NCBI GenBank assembly: GCA_035318505.1
Contig: DATHEQ010000365.1
Location: forward strand, 1-17,527
Origin: DASWDH01 sp035318505
GTDB taxonomy: Bacteria > Myxococcota_A > Polyangia > Polyangiales > Polyangiaceae
Direction: 5' to 3'
DNA: 17,527 nucleotides
Positions 6,258 through 14,941 of the stretch are shown here, one piece after another. The notes under the pieces were generated by a model. That model ran no database searches. It was not told the origin of the DNA and was given only the letters and a program-made list of their open reading frames with translations. The translations under genes were made by a program, and so were the position numbers. Position 1 is the first letter of the stretch. Every line of letters begins with the position of its first letter.

Positions 6258-7682
6258 ATGAGCTCGACCTTTTCCTGGCCGAGGACGACGACGCCTACCC
6301 AGCGCGGCGATCTGCGCCGCGAGGCCAAGGCGCTCGGGCGGCTCGCGCTGCCGCTCATCCTCGTTTACGCCGGCTACAACGTCATGGGGCTCGTCGACAC
6401 GGTGATCGTGGGGCGCCTCAAGGCGTCGGCCCTCGGCGCGGTGGGGATCGGGAACGGCATTTTCAACGCGCTCGCGCTGGTTGGCCTGGGTGCGGTGCTG
6501 GGCGTCGATCCCATCGCAGCGCAAGCGATGGGCGCAGGGGATGAAGCCGGCGCGCGCCAAGCACTCCGCGCCGGGCTGCGCGTGGCATGGCTGGTGGGCA
6601 TTCCCATCACCCTCCTCGTGATCGGCACGTCATTCATGCTCGCGCCGCTAGGCGTCGAACCCGTCACGGCCCACGACGCCATGTTGTTCTTACTGGCCCG
6701 CGTCACCAACCCCATGAGTTTCGCGCTTTTCGGTGCGTACCGCAGCTTCTTGCAAGTCAAAGGGGTGACGCGACCCGTCGTCATCGGCATGGTCCTGTCC
6801 AATGTCACCAACGTGATCGGCAACCTTCTCTTCATCTACGGCGATGAAGGGCTCACCGCCGTCGGCCTTCCTGCGGTGGGATTGCCGCCGCTCGGCGTTT
6901 TCGGCTGCGGGCTGTCGACCGCGCTGTCATCGCTTCTTTCGGTTGCCATCGTGGGCGCCGCGGCGCGACGGCTGATGCCGCACGCGGCGCAGCCGAAAGG
7001 CTCTTCCTCGTCGCGCGAACCGCCCCCTTCGCGCGAGCTCGTCGTCAAAGTGTTGAAGCTAGGACTGCCGATGGGCTTGCAGAACCTGGCCGAAGTCGGG
7101 TTGTTCGCCTTGGTCGCCGTGCTCGCCGGACGCATCAGTGCCGAAGCGGCGGCCGCGCATCAGATCGCCATTGCTCTCGCGTCGTTCACCTTTTGCGTGA
7201 CGGCGGGAATCGGAGCCGCCACCAGCGTGCGCGTCGGCCATCACGTGGGAGCGGGAAATACGGCGGGCGCGCGCCGCGCGGGTTTCTTGGGCATCGCGCT
7301 GGCGGCGATCATCATGGGCAGCTTTGGGACCGCGTTTTTGCTCGCACCGGGGCTCTTCACGCGGATGCTCACCTCCGATCCCGCCGTCATACCGCTGGGG
7401 ATGGCGCTTCTCTACGTGGCCGCGCTCTTTCAGGTTTCGGACGGCATCCAAGCGGTGGCGCTCGGAGCGCTGCGCGGCGCCGGCGATACGCGCGTCGGTC
7501 TCATCGCCAATCTCATTGGTTACTACCTGCTCGGACTTCCGGTGGCTTACTACTGGGGGGTGGTCCGCGGAGGCGGCGTGATCGGGCTATGGTGGGGGCT
7601 CTCGGCGGGACTGACCGGCGTTGCCGTGGGGCTCAGTTACCGATTCCACAGCATCAGTCGCCGTCAGCTGCAGCGCGTCTGA
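6258..7682 (+). CDS. MATE family efflux transporter
   Basis: A 474-residue polytopic inner-membrane protein of the multidrug and toxic compound extrusion family, which expels cationic or metabolic compounds in exchange for H+ or Na+. It begins with a soluble N-terminus, then the family motif LPLILVYAGYNVMGLVDTVIVGRL (about 31-54, given here as position only for its core NVMGLVDT). About twelve hydrophobic helices form two homologous halves, separated by a hydrophilic linker rich in Ser, Pro and Arg after residue 240. The second half starts at LKLGLPMGLQN and contains GALRGAGDTR, typical of MATE repeats. The ATG at 6258 was chosen since it directly precedes the expected N-terminal segment; no strong ribosome-binding site is seen. 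The substrate is unknown and the neighbours give no direct hint. Confidence 0.9.
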   Translation: MSSTFSWPRTTTPTQRGDLRREAKALGRLALPLILVYAGYNVMGLVDTVIVGRLKASALGAVGIGNGIFNALALVGLGAVLGVDPIAAQAMGAGDEAGARQALRAGLRVAWLVGIPITLLVIGTSFMLAPLGVEPVTAHDAMLFLLARVTNPMSFALFGAYRSFLQVKGVTRPVVIGMVLSNVTNVIGNLLFIYGDEGLTAVGLPAVGLPPLGVFGCGLSTALSSLLSVAIVGAAARRLMPHAAQPKGSSSSREPPPSRELVVKVLKLGLPMGLQNLAEVGLFALVAVLAGRISAEAAAAHQIAIALASFTFCVTAGIGAATSVRVGHHVGAGNTAGARRAGFLGIALAAIIMGSFGTAFLLAPGLFTRMLTSDPAVIPLGMALLYVAALFQVSDGIQAVALGALRGAGDTRVGLIANLIGYYLLGLPVAYYWGVVRGGGVIGLWWGLSAGLTGVAVGLSYRFHSISRRQLQRV

Positions 7683-7683
7683 T

Positions 7684-7701
7684 TGCCGCGCTGCCGCGGC
7701 A
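7684..7701. terminator. Hairpin between convergent genes, possible bidirectional terminator
   Basis: A perfect 7-base inverted repeat, TGCCGCG and CGCGGCA, is separated by a 4-base loop in the 33-base gap between the MATE stop and the kinase stop. It could act on both strands. There is no T-tract, so intrinsic termination is uncertain. Confidence 0.35.
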
Positions 7702-7715
7702 CTTCGCGCGCGGCT

Positions 7716-9464
7716 TCATGGCGCTGCATCGCCCGGACTGTCTTGCGACGCCTCGATCGGCAAGCGAACGCAAAACGTCGTGCCTCGGCCGATCTCGGTG
7801 GAAAAGGTGAGCGAACCGCCGTGCTTTTCGGTGACGAGGGCCCGCGCGATGGGAAGACCGAGACCGGTGCCCTTGCCGACCTCTTTGGTGGTGAAGAACG
7901 GCTCGAAGATGCGCTCTCGGATCTCGACGGGAATGCCGTTGCCGGTATCGGCAATGGTGACGAGAACGTGATGTTCGCCGTCGGGCTCCGTCTTGACAGT
8001 GATGGTGCCTTTGCCTCCGTCCTTGACCGTCTGGGTGTCGGCGATGGCGTGCGCGGCGTTGACGATGAGGACCAGGAACACCTGACCAATTTCTCCCGCG
8101 TGACAGGTGACGAGCGGGACGTCGCCGAGCTCGGTCACCATTTCGGCGACATACTTGCACTCGGTGCGCGCGACGGTGAGCGTATTGACGAGAACTTCGT
8201 TCACGCTGGTTTGCGCTTTGTCCTTGCGATCGGGGTGCGCAAAGGCCTTCATGGCCCGCACGATTTCGGCGACGCGCGCCACGCCCTCGAGCGTGCGGTT
8301 GACCGCCAGCGGCATTTCTTCGATGTCGTAGGCGATGTCGAGCTCGACCTCCATGGCCTTGATCTCGCCGACCAAGGGAGCGAGATCCGAAATCGCCGCC
8401 GCGGCGTCGACGAGCTCGTTGCACTTGGCGAAGAGGGCGGTGAGGTTGGCGATCGCACGCTTGAGAAAGGTGACGCTGTCACCGATGAATTGAATGGGCG
8501 TATTGATCTCGTGGGTGATGCCCGCCGCCAGCTGACCGACCGCGGCCAGCTTTTCGCCGGTGAGGTTCTGCCGTACGAGGCGGGTGGTCTCGAGCGAAAG
8601 CAGCACTTGCGAGGCGAGAACCCCCGCCTTTTCCAGATCATGGTGGCGATAGGGACGCGCCGCGTTGAGCCGGTTGAACGTCAGCATCCCCACGAGACGT
8701 TGATCGGAAACGAGCGGATAGACGATGCTCGATTTGGCGCCGTTGGAGTTGGTGACGCCCTGGAATCCGGCTTGCTGGCGCACGTCTCCCTGGATGATCA
8801 TCGGCGTGCGCGATTCCGCGACGCGGCCGGCCACCCCTTTGCCGACGGTGACGCGCACCGCCTTGGCGACCTCCGGGTCGAGCCCATAAGAATGGGCGAT
8901 GTAGAGTTGGTCACCCACACCGGGCAGAAGGAGCGAGACCGTGTCGGCCGCCATGACGCGCATCGCCACTTCGACGATGACCTCGGGAAGCTTTTCGATT
9001 TGGCCCGTCGCGAAGATGGCGTGGCTGGCGCGATAGAGCGCGGTGACGTCCTGCAGCTTGCGCCGCTCGAGCAGCCGCGCCAGCGAGCGTTCGAGCTGCT
9101 CGAGCACGAACGGCTTGGGAATGAAATCGAACGCGCCGCTTCGGATGGCCTCCAGCGCGACTTCCAGCGATCCGCTGCCCGTGAGCATGATCGCTTCTGA
9201 CTCCGGAGACTTCTCCTTGAACGCGATCAGCAGATCGCGTCCCGAGGCATCGGGAAGATGCAGATCGAAGAGCCCCACGTCGAACTCGCCACTCTGCATG
9301 CATTGCCCGCCGTCCCGTCCAGTGTGCGCGGTGACGACTTCGTACCCCATTCGCACGAGAAAGCGCGCCATCGTCGTGCAGAGCGCCACGTCATCGTCGA
9401 CGATGAGCGCTCGCCCCAATTTCGTTTGCGAATCGGGACCGACGGATCCGGCAGCGGCGGTCAC
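7716..9464 (-). CDS. Soluble hybrid histidine kinase: receiver-GAF-HisKA-HATPase
   Basis: A 582-residue cytoplasmic signalling protein with no membrane segment. An N-terminal receiver domain (about 17-130) has acidic residues D23-D25, phospho-acceptor D67, T95 and K117. A GAF sensor domain follows (about 145-295), then a histidine-phosphotransfer segment with H318 in AAGITHEINTPIQ, then an HATPase_c domain with N469, DTGNG (506-510), FEPFFTT and GTGLGL (532-537). Kinases with an N-terminal receiver usually take phosphate from, or are modulated by, another kinase. The start is GTG, overlapping the stop of the upstream HDOD response regulator (GTGA), so the two are translationally coupled and likely one pathway. 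The ligand of the GAF domain cannot be inferred. A start further upstream would run into the HDOD gene. Confidence 0.92.
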   Translation of the reverse strand: MTAAAGSVGPDSQTKLGRALIVDDDVALCTTMARFLVRMGYEVVTAHTGRDGGQCMQSGEFDVGLFDLHLPDASGRDLLIAFKEKSPESEAIMLTGSGSLEVALEAIRSGAFDFIPKPFVLEQLERSLARLLERRKLQDVTALYRASHAIFATGQIEKLPEVIVEVAMRVMAADTVSLLLPGVGDQLYIAHSYGLDPEVAKAVRVTVGKGVAGRVAESRTPMIIQGDVRQQAGFQGVTNSNGAKSSIVYPLVSDQRLVGMLTFNRLNAARPYRHHDLEKAGVLASQVLLSLETTRLVRQNLTGEKLAAVGQLAAGITHEINTPIQFIGDSVTFLKRAIANLTALFAKCNELVDAAAAISDLAPLVGEIKAMEVELDIAYDIEEMPLAVNRTLEGVARVAEIVRAMKAFAHPDRKDKAQTSVNEVLVNTLTVARTECKYVAEMVTELGDVPLVTCHAGEIGQVFLVLIVNAAHAIADTQTVKDGGKGTITVKTEPDGEHHVLVTIADTGNGIPVEIRERIFEPFFTTKEVGKGTGLGLPIARALVTEKHGGSLTFSTEIGRGTTFCVRLPIEASQDSPGDAAP

Positions 9465-10663
9465 GTAGCGGCCTCGGTGTTGCGCAGCGTTTGCACCAGC
9501 TGCCGCCACTCGCCGAGCATGCCTTCTACGCCGAGGTGGGCGAGATGCGATCGATCCAAGCGATCGGGCGCGTCAGAGTCGACCGCGGGGCCTTCTTGAG
9601 CGAGCAGATTGGCGACGTACACCGCGTCGACGACGTCGAAGTTTTTGTGACGAACAGCGAGCGGGTTGTGATGATAGGCAACGGATTCGACCACCGAATA
9701 GGGCAGACCCCAGATGCCGAGCAGGTACGCCCCCACCTCGGCGTGCGTCACCCCGCTCTGCTCATTTTCACCAGGCGACACGCTCGTCGTCGTTGCCGGC
9801 GTCGCCGACCGAATGGCGGGCCGTGAATTGGCGGCGGAGGGGCCCATGGCCAGGATCAGTTTGCCGATATCGTGCAAGATGCCGCCCGTGAACGCATCTT
9901 CCGATTCGCGTTTGGTCTTGAACATGCGACTGGCAATCATCGCGGTGAGGTGCGAGTGCTTCTGCAGCTCTTCCATCGAAAAACCAGGCACGCTGGGGCG
10001 CTCGAAACTCGTGAAGGCTTGTACCGACAAGAGCACGCGCCGCAGCATGTTGATCCCGATGAAAGTCACGGCCGCATGTACGCTGGTGACGCGCTTGGGC
10101 AGCCCGAAAAAGCCGGAATTGACGACCTGTAAGATCTTGGCCGAGACCGCCATGTCCTGTTCGATGAGCGCCGCCACGTCCTTCAGCGAGGTGTTCGTTT
10201 TCTCGAGGGACTCGTTGATCTTCATGTAGAGCTTGGGCACCGAAGGGAGGCGGCCGATGCCGCCCACCACGGACCGAAGCGCCGGATCGGTGAGCAGACT
10301 CTGCAGACTGCAGGCCCGATCGATGGTCGCTTCGAGCGTCGCCGCGTCGCAAGGCTTGCTCAAGAACTGGTGCGCCACGGGGATCGTTCGCAGCGCCATG
10401 TCCGTCTCGGTGTGCCCGGTGAGCACGATGCGAACGGCGTTGGGTTGCGTCATCTGCACGTGCTTCAAAAGCGCTGCCCCGTCCACGCGCGGCATGCGCA
10501 TGTCGCTCACGACGACGTCGAACTCGCGCTTGCCGATCTCTTCGAGGGCTTCCGGCCCGCCGGTGACGAAGGTCATGTCCCAATGACGCTGCTTTGGCCG
10601 CAACATGTTGCGCAGCCCGTCGAGCACCAGTCGCTCGTCGTCGACGAAGAGCAGTCGCCGCAT
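9461..10663 (-). CDS. Response regulator with HDOD output domain
   Basis: A 400-residue cytoplasmic protein. The receiver domain (1-120) has DDE (8-10), phospho-acceptor D54 in VVVSDMRMP, T82 and K103. An HDOD domain follows (about 132-335), beginning GGIGRLPSVPKLY and with LHDIGK (H264-D265), THAEVGAYLLGIWGLP (306-321) and YHHNP (330-334). HDOD domains are relatives of HD hydrolases, generally without proven catalysis, and act in signalling outputs such as motility, cell cycle and cyclic-nucleotide pathways. A low-complexity Ala/Thr/Ser stretch (about 275-300) interrupts the HDOD region. The ATG follows a GGGGAGGA ribosome-binding site. It is the first gene of a two-gene unit with the downstream REC-GAF-kinase, its probable partner. 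The exact output is unknown. Confidence 0.92.
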   Translation of the reverse strand: MRRLLFVDDERLVLDGLRNMLRPKQRHWDMTFVTGGPEALEEIGKREFDVVVSDMRMPRVDGAALLKHVQMTQPNAVRIVLTGHTETDMALRTIPVAHQFLSKPCDAATLEATIDRACSLQSLLTDPALRSVVGGIGRLPSVPKLYMKINESLEKTNTSLKDVAALIEQDMAVSAKILQVVNSGFFGLPKRVTSVHAAVTFIGINMLRRVLLSVQAFTSFERPSVPGFSMEELQKHSHLTAMIASRMFKTKRESEDAFTGGILHDIGKLILAMGPSAANSRPAIRSATPATTTSVSPGENEQSGVTHAEVGAYLLGIWGLPYSVVESVAYHHNPLAVRHKNFDVVDAVYVANLLAQEGPAVDSDAPDRLDRSHLAHLGVEGMLGEWRQLVQTLRNTEAAT

Positions 10664-10758
10664 CTATCTTTCCTCCCCGCGGACTGGCCGCACCGCCGCC
10701 ACGCGGGCGCGGCCCATCCCCGTCGGGTCCCCACCTTCCCCCATGACAACGACTCTAC

Positions 10759-10774
10759 CGCAAGAACTCCGCCA
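10759..10774 (-). promoter_or_regulatory. Possible sigma-54 -24/-12 element upstream of the HDOD gene
   Basis: The minus strand reads TGGCGGAGTTCTTGCG, with GG and GC separated by ten bases as in sigma-54 promoters. It keeps TGGC and TTGC but misses four other consensus positions. It lies in the 207-base gap upstream of the HDOD response regulator, about 95 bases from its start. A chance match is possible, and no enhancer-binding-protein site was identified. Confidence 0.25.
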
Positions 10775-10870
10775 TAATGCGATGAAAGTTGGGGAGCAAA
10801 TGCCGCTAGGCCCTTGGATGCACGGCGTGCGCACCTTAGCCCATATGGACGGCGATTTTCGTGGCCGGCT

Positions 10871-11329
10871 CTACCGGGTCAGGCTCGCGCGCTGCACCGA
10901 GGGGGCCATCTCCCAGCCCCCGCCCGACTGGCGACGGCGGTATTGCGCTTTCAGCTCGCTGCGCGCGTTCGCGCTCAAGAGCTCGCAGGGGTCGAACCAG
11001 TGTGCCGTCGTCGCCCGTCCCAGGATCGGAGGCAGCACGCCGGCGAATTCTCGCACGCGTGGACAGCGCCAATGCCAGAGGGCGGAGCGCTCGGGGATCT
11101 CGCCGAAGCAGAGCACCTCTTTGACGCCGCCGTTGCAATTCGTTGCGATCGCAATGATGTTGCCCGGCAATGCCTTACGGTCGTCGACGCGCACGATGAC
11201 GTCGTGGTGAAACTCGCCCTGTCGCCAGTGGTCGACGAGCTCATAAGAACCGAATCGCCTGCGCAGCGACTCGAGCAACTTTCCGAGCACCAACGTATCC
11301 GCAAGGGCTTGAACAGCTAACTGCGACAT
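10871..11329 (-). CDS. Hypothetical protein, unrecognised family
   Basis: A 152-residue soluble protein with no signal peptide, membrane helix or motif I can name. It has four cysteines, in ATNCNGG, EVLCFGE, HWRCPRV and FDPCELL (about residues 65-117), plus a Trp/His-rich core (WRQGEFHHD, ALWHWRCP, AHWFDPCE). The regular beta-type core followed by a basic tail (ELKAQYRRRQ) looks like a real conserved protein rather than a chance frame. The cysteine and histidine placement could bind metal, but no classical zinc-finger spacing is evident. The ATG at 11329 is the first methionine before the plausible core; no strong ribosome-binding site is visible. It diverges from the family-B DNA polymerase gene with 35 bases between the start codons, so a shared control region is likely. 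Confidence 0.7.
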   Translation of the reverse strand: MSQLAVQALADTLVLGKLLESLRRRFGSYELVDHWRQGEFHHDVIVRVDDRKALPGNIIAIATNCNGGVKEVLCFGEIPERSALWHWRCPRVREFAGVLPPILGRATTAHWFDPCELLSANARSELKAQYRRRQSGGGWEMAPSVQRASLTR

Positions 11330-11364
11330 CGCGCGGGGTGTAGCACATCCGCCCCGCTTGCGAC

Positions 11365-13779
11365 ATGAGTATCCTGTACGCCGTGGTCTCGCGAGAAGAA
11401 GAGTGGCTGTGGGGATGGGACGATACGCCCGGAATCGTTTCGGTATGGGCCGAAACCGACGGGCGGGCGCACGTTTGGCGGCGGCTCCCGAGCACCCGCG
11501 CGCTGGTGCGCGAAGAAGCGCGGTTTCGGCCATGGTTCGTCCTTTCTGCTCTCGACGATCTCGCTCACCTGGGTAGACGCCTCCGACCCGAGGAGAGCGG
11601 CGCGGCGGTCGCAGGCTACGTCACTTACGAAGAGCTCGCAGGACCTGGCGCGCTGCGCTATCTGGTTCGCGCCGATGACGCGCGCGCGCTGGCTACGGCC
11701 ATCATGCGCGGCGCGAGCCGGCGACTGCGCCGCCCTTTTTCGCACCTGCGCGAGCTCGGCAAGGGCTCGGTCATCGCGCTCGCCCCGGAAGAACAATACC
11801 TGGTTGCTTCGGGTCGAACGTACTTTCGCGATCTCGGATTCGACGAGCTCGTGCGAGCGCAGTTCGATCTCGAGACCACCGGGCTCGATCCCGAGCGCGA
11901 GCGCATCTTCCTCGTCGCGCTGCGCGATGCAGAGGGCCGCGCCGAGACACTGACGGTCGCGGGCCCCACCGATGAAGACGAGGCCGATCTCGTGCGCCGG
12001 CTGTTGGCGCGCATACGAGCGATCGATCCCGACGTCATCGAGAATCACAACCTGCACGGTTTCGATCTTCCCTTTCTCGTGCGAAGAGCGCAGCTCCTCC
12101 GGGTGCCGTTCGACATGGGTCGCACCGGGGTCGCCGCCCTTCGCCGCCGGCCCGCCGCCCGCTCGCACCCTTCCCTGCCCCGCGCTCGCTACACCGTGCC
12201 GGGACGGGAGCTCATCGACACGCTCGATGCCGTCATACGTCACGACTTTTCGGCCCGCGATCTGCCCGGTCGCGGGCTGAAAGCGGTGGCCCGCCATTTC
12301 GGGGTGGCGCGCGCGGAGCGCGAACACATCGCCGGCAGCCGCGTGTTCGAAGTGTTCGGTCGCGATCCCGAGCGCGTGCGGCGCTATGCCTGCGACGATG
12401 TCAACGAAGCGGCTTCCGTCGGCCGTCTTCTCGGGGGCGCGGCTTTCGCGCTGGCAAGGATGGCACCGCGCCGTTACGAAAGGCTCGCCGATGCGGGGCC
12501 CGCAACGGGCGTGCTCGATCCGTTGCTCGTTCGAGCCTATCTGCGTGCCGGCGCCGCTTTGCCGGCCCACGAGGGCGGTGATGGCACATCGCACAGCGGC
12601 GCCGCCCTGCATCTCTTTGCGACCGGCGTCGCGCGGCGCATCGTGAAAGCGGACGTGGCCAGTCTCTATCCTTCGCTGATGCGGCAGTACCGCATCGGGC
12701 CGGTGCGCGATCGACTCGGCGCGCTCGTGGCGATCGTGGAGCGCTTGGTCGATCAGCGCTTGGCGGCCAAAGCTGCGGCACGCGCGGCACCCACCGGATC
12801 GCCGGAGCGCCATACCCACGACGCCATGTCGGCGGCCATGAAGATCGTGGTCAACTCCGCTTACGGATACCTCGGCGCAGTGGGACTCACGCGTTTTGCA
12901 GACGTGCATGCCGCCAACGAGGTGACGCGTCACGGGCGCGAGGTTCTCGATCTCATCTGTCGCGAGCTCGCGCGCCGCGACGTCACCCTGCTCGAAGCGG
13001 ACACCGACGGCGTGTATTTCGCCGTGCCCGAACATTTCGCGGAAGCCGACGAGCGTCGCGTGGTCAGCGAAGTGGCCGCGCTCCTGCCCCCCCAAGTCAA
13101 ACTCGAGTTCGATGGGCGTTACGCGGCCATGCTGTCCCACGAACCCAAGAACTATGCCCTCCTGCCCTACGCCGGACCCGTGGTGCTACGAGGCGTGGCG
13201 TTTCGATCGAGTCGCGCCGAGCCGTTCGGTGAATCGTTTTTGCGCCGGGCACTGACGTGCCTTCTCACCGACGACTTGGTGGGCGTCCGCCGAGCGTATG
13301 CCGACACCATCGTCGCCTTGCGTCGGCGAGCCGTCGCCACCTTCGACGTTTCCGCGCGCGTCCGCCTCACCAAAACGCCGGCGGCGTACCTCGCTACGCG
13401 CAAAGAGCGCCGCGAGCTACCCTATGAAGCCATGCTTCGCAGCGGGCGCACGACATGGACGGCCGGCGAGCGCGTGCGCGTCTACCGTACCGCGGGCGGC
13501 AAAGCTGGTCTCTTGCCCGAGATCGACACCGACGACGATCCCGTGGAGGGCCGCGGCCAAGCTTCGAGCGACCCGCGCGACTACGACGTCGAGTATTACA
13601 CGCGTGTACTGCGTGAAACCTTCGCCGCCCGATTCGCTCGCGCGCTGACGCCCGAAGCTTTTTCGAGCCTCTTTGCAGACCCCGACCAGCCGTCGCTTTT
13701 CGACGTCCCAGCAGGCAGCCTGAAATCCATTCTCACCGTGCAGGGTCAGCCCGGCACGCCCTCCATCAAGCCGCCTTGA
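11365..13779 (+). CDS. Family-B DNA polymerase with 3'-5' exonuclease domain
   Basis: An 804-residue replicative/repair-type DNA polymerase of family B. The exonuclease domain has Exo I FDLETTG (D168, E170), Exo II NHNLHGFDLPF (227-237, D234) and Exo III YACDD (Y341, D345). The polymerase domain has motif A DVASLYPS (430-437, D430), motif B KIVVNSAYG (493-501), motif C EADTDGVYF (D546, D548) and KNY (595-597). All metal-binding aspartates are present, so both activities are predicted to be functional. Length is near that of E. coli Pol II (783 residues), but DTDG in motif C is also typical of archaeal family-B enzymes, so orthology to polB is not claimed. An in-frame TAG at 11341 fixes the start near ATG 11365; no clear ribosome-binding site. 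In bacteria such enzymes usually act in repair or damage tolerance. No LexA box was recognised in the 35-base upstream gap. Confidence 0.93.
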   Translation: MSILYAVVSREEEWLWGWDDTPGIVSVWAETDGRAHVWRRLPSTRALVREEARFRPWFVLSALDDLAHLGRRLRPEESGAAVAGYVTYEELAGPGALRYLVRADDARALATAIMRGASRRLRRPFSHLRELGKGSVIALAPEEQYLVASGRTYFRDLGFDELVRAQFDLETTGLDPERERIFLVALRDAEGRAETLTVAGPTDEDEADLVRRLLARIRAIDPDVIENHNLHGFDLPFLVRRAQLLRVPFDMGRTGVAALRRRPAARSHPSLPRARYTVPGRELIDTLDAVIRHDFSARDLPGRGLKAVARHFGVARAEREHIAGSRVFEVFGRDPERVRRYACDDVNEAASVGRLLGGAAFALARMAPRRYERLADAGPATGVLDPLLVRAYLRAGAALPAHEGGDGTSHSGAALHLFATGVARRIVKADVASLYPSLMRQYRIGPVRDRLGALVAIVERLVDQRLAAKAAARAAPTGSPERHTHDAMSAAMKIVVNSAYGYLGAVGLTRFADVHAANEVTRHGREVLDLICRELARRDVTLLEADTDGVYFAVPEHFAEADERRVVSEVAALLPPQVKLEFDGRYAAMLSHEPKNYALLPYAGPVVLRGVAFRSSRAEPFGESFLRRALTCLLTDDLVGVRRAYADTIVALRRRAVATFDVSARVRLTKTPAAYLATRKERRELPYEAMLRSGRTTWTAGERVRVYRTAGGKAGLLPEIDTDDDPVEGRGQASSDPRDYDVEYYTRVLRETFAARFARALTPEAFSSLFADPDQPSLFDVPAGSLKSILTVQGQPGTPSIKPP

Positions 13780-14941
13780 GGACGACCTTTTCGCAGTTGT
13801 CGTGCTTGTTGAGGAACATCTCGAATCCGCGCGCCGCCTCGGCAAGAGGCAGGCGATGGGTGACGACGAAGCTCGGATCGATTTGCCCACTTTCGATGCG
13901 CTGCAAGAGTGGCCGCATGTACCGCTGGACGTGACACTGGCCGGACCTGATGGTGAGCGATCGATTCACGATCGTCCCCATCGGGAACTTGTCGATGAAG
14001 CCTCCGTAGACGCCGATGACCGACACCACGCCTCCGTTCTTGCATGCCATGATGGCTTGGCGCAGCGCAGTGGGCCGGTCGGGCTGAAGCATGAGCGCTT
14101 GCTTCGTACGATCATAGGCGAACATCGGACCGTGTCCGTGCGCTTCGAGCCCGACGGCGTCGATGCACGCGTCGGGACCTCGGCCGCCGGTGAGCGCGTT
14201 CAGCGTTTCTTGCACGTCTTCCTTTTCGTAGTTGATGGTTTCCGTCGCGCCGGCGCGTTCGGTCGCCATTCGGAGCCGATAGGGCAACCGATCGATGGCG
14301 ATCACGCGTTCTGCACCGAGCATGCGCGCGCTGGCGATCGCGAACTGTCCGACAGGGCCCGCGCCCCATACGGCGATCACGTCGCCCGGTTTGATGTTGC
14401 ACATCTCCGCGCCCATGTACCCCGTCGGAAAGATGTCCGACAAGAAGAGCACCTGCTCATCGGTGAGCCCTGCCGGAATCTTCAGCGGCCCGACGTCGGC
14501 GAAGGGAACACGCACATACTCGGCCTGCCCGCCGGCGAAACCACCGAGCAAGTGCGAGTAGCCGAAAATTCCCGCCGGCGATCGCCCCCACATCGTCGAG
14601 GCCATCCATGCATTCGGGTTCGAGTTCTCGCAGAGGGAATAATTTCCCTCCTGGCACGCTAGGCAACTACCGCACGCGATGGGGAATGGGACCACCACGC
14701 GATCGCCAACCGACAGATTGGTGACCCCGGGCCCCACCTCCATCACTTCGCCCATGAATTCGTGGCCGAGGACATCCCCGCGTTCCATGGTCGGCACGAA
14801 GCCGTTGTAAAGGTGCAGATCCGATCCGCAGATGGCGGTGCTCGTGACGCGCACGATGGCGTCGCGGGCATTGAGGATCTGCGGCTCGGGGACGTCCTGA
14901 ACCTCGACGGTCTTCTTCTTCATCCAGCAATTGGCTTTCAT
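13766..14941 (-). CDS. Zinc-dependent alcohol dehydrogenase, formaldehyde-dehydrogenase-like
   Basis: A 391-residue medium-chain dehydrogenase. Catalytic zinc ligands and neighbours appear as C38 in AICGSDLHLY and H60-E61 in GHEF. The structural zinc lobe has C90, C93, C96 and C104. The NAD(P)-binding Rossmann loop is GAGPVG (193-198), followed by acidic D217 after the second strand, favouring NAD. The insertion after residue 104 and the overall length match the glutathione-independent formaldehyde dehydrogenase branch of the family rather than simple ethanol dehydrogenases. The substrate is not certain. The ATG overlaps the stop of the upstream SRPBCC gene (ATGA), so the two are co-translated. 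The 3' end overlaps the convergent polymerase gene by 14 bases. Confidence 0.93.
   Translation of the reverse strand: MKANCWMKKKTVEVQDVPEPQILNARDAIVRVTSTAICGSDLHLYNGFVPTMERGDVLGHEFMGEVMEVGPGVTNLSVGDRVVVPFPIACGSCLACQEGNYSLCENSNPNAWMASTMWGRSPAGIFGYSHLLGGFAGGQAEYVRVPFADVGPLKIPAGLTDEQVLFLSDIFPTGYMGAEMCNIKPGDVIAVWGAGPVGQFAIASARMLGAERVIAIDRLPYRLRMATERAGATETINYEKEDVQETLNALTGGRGPDACIDAVGLEAHGHGPMFAYDRTKQALMLQPDRPTALRQAIMACKNGGVVSVIGVYGGFIDKFPMGTIVNRSLTIRSGQCHVQRYMRPLLQRIESGQIDPSFVVTHRLPLAEAARGFEMFLNKHDNCEKVVLKAA

Noticed and set aside
7683..9200. Long plus-strand open frame opposite the receiver-GAF-kinase gene
   Set aside because: It is antisense to a clearly conserved kinase, is Arg/Asp/Gly-rich, and has no recognisable domain; typical of shadow frames in GC-rich DNA.
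10664..10870. Possible small gene between the HDOD regulator and the hypothetical protein
   Set aside because: Open frames there continue antisense through neighbouring genes and show no coding signature; the gap is better explained as an upstream control region.
11317..13140. Long minus-strand open frame opposite the DNA polymerase
   Set aside because: It mirrors the polymerase coding frame and shows no conserved motif; the polymerase catalytic residues settle the coding strand.
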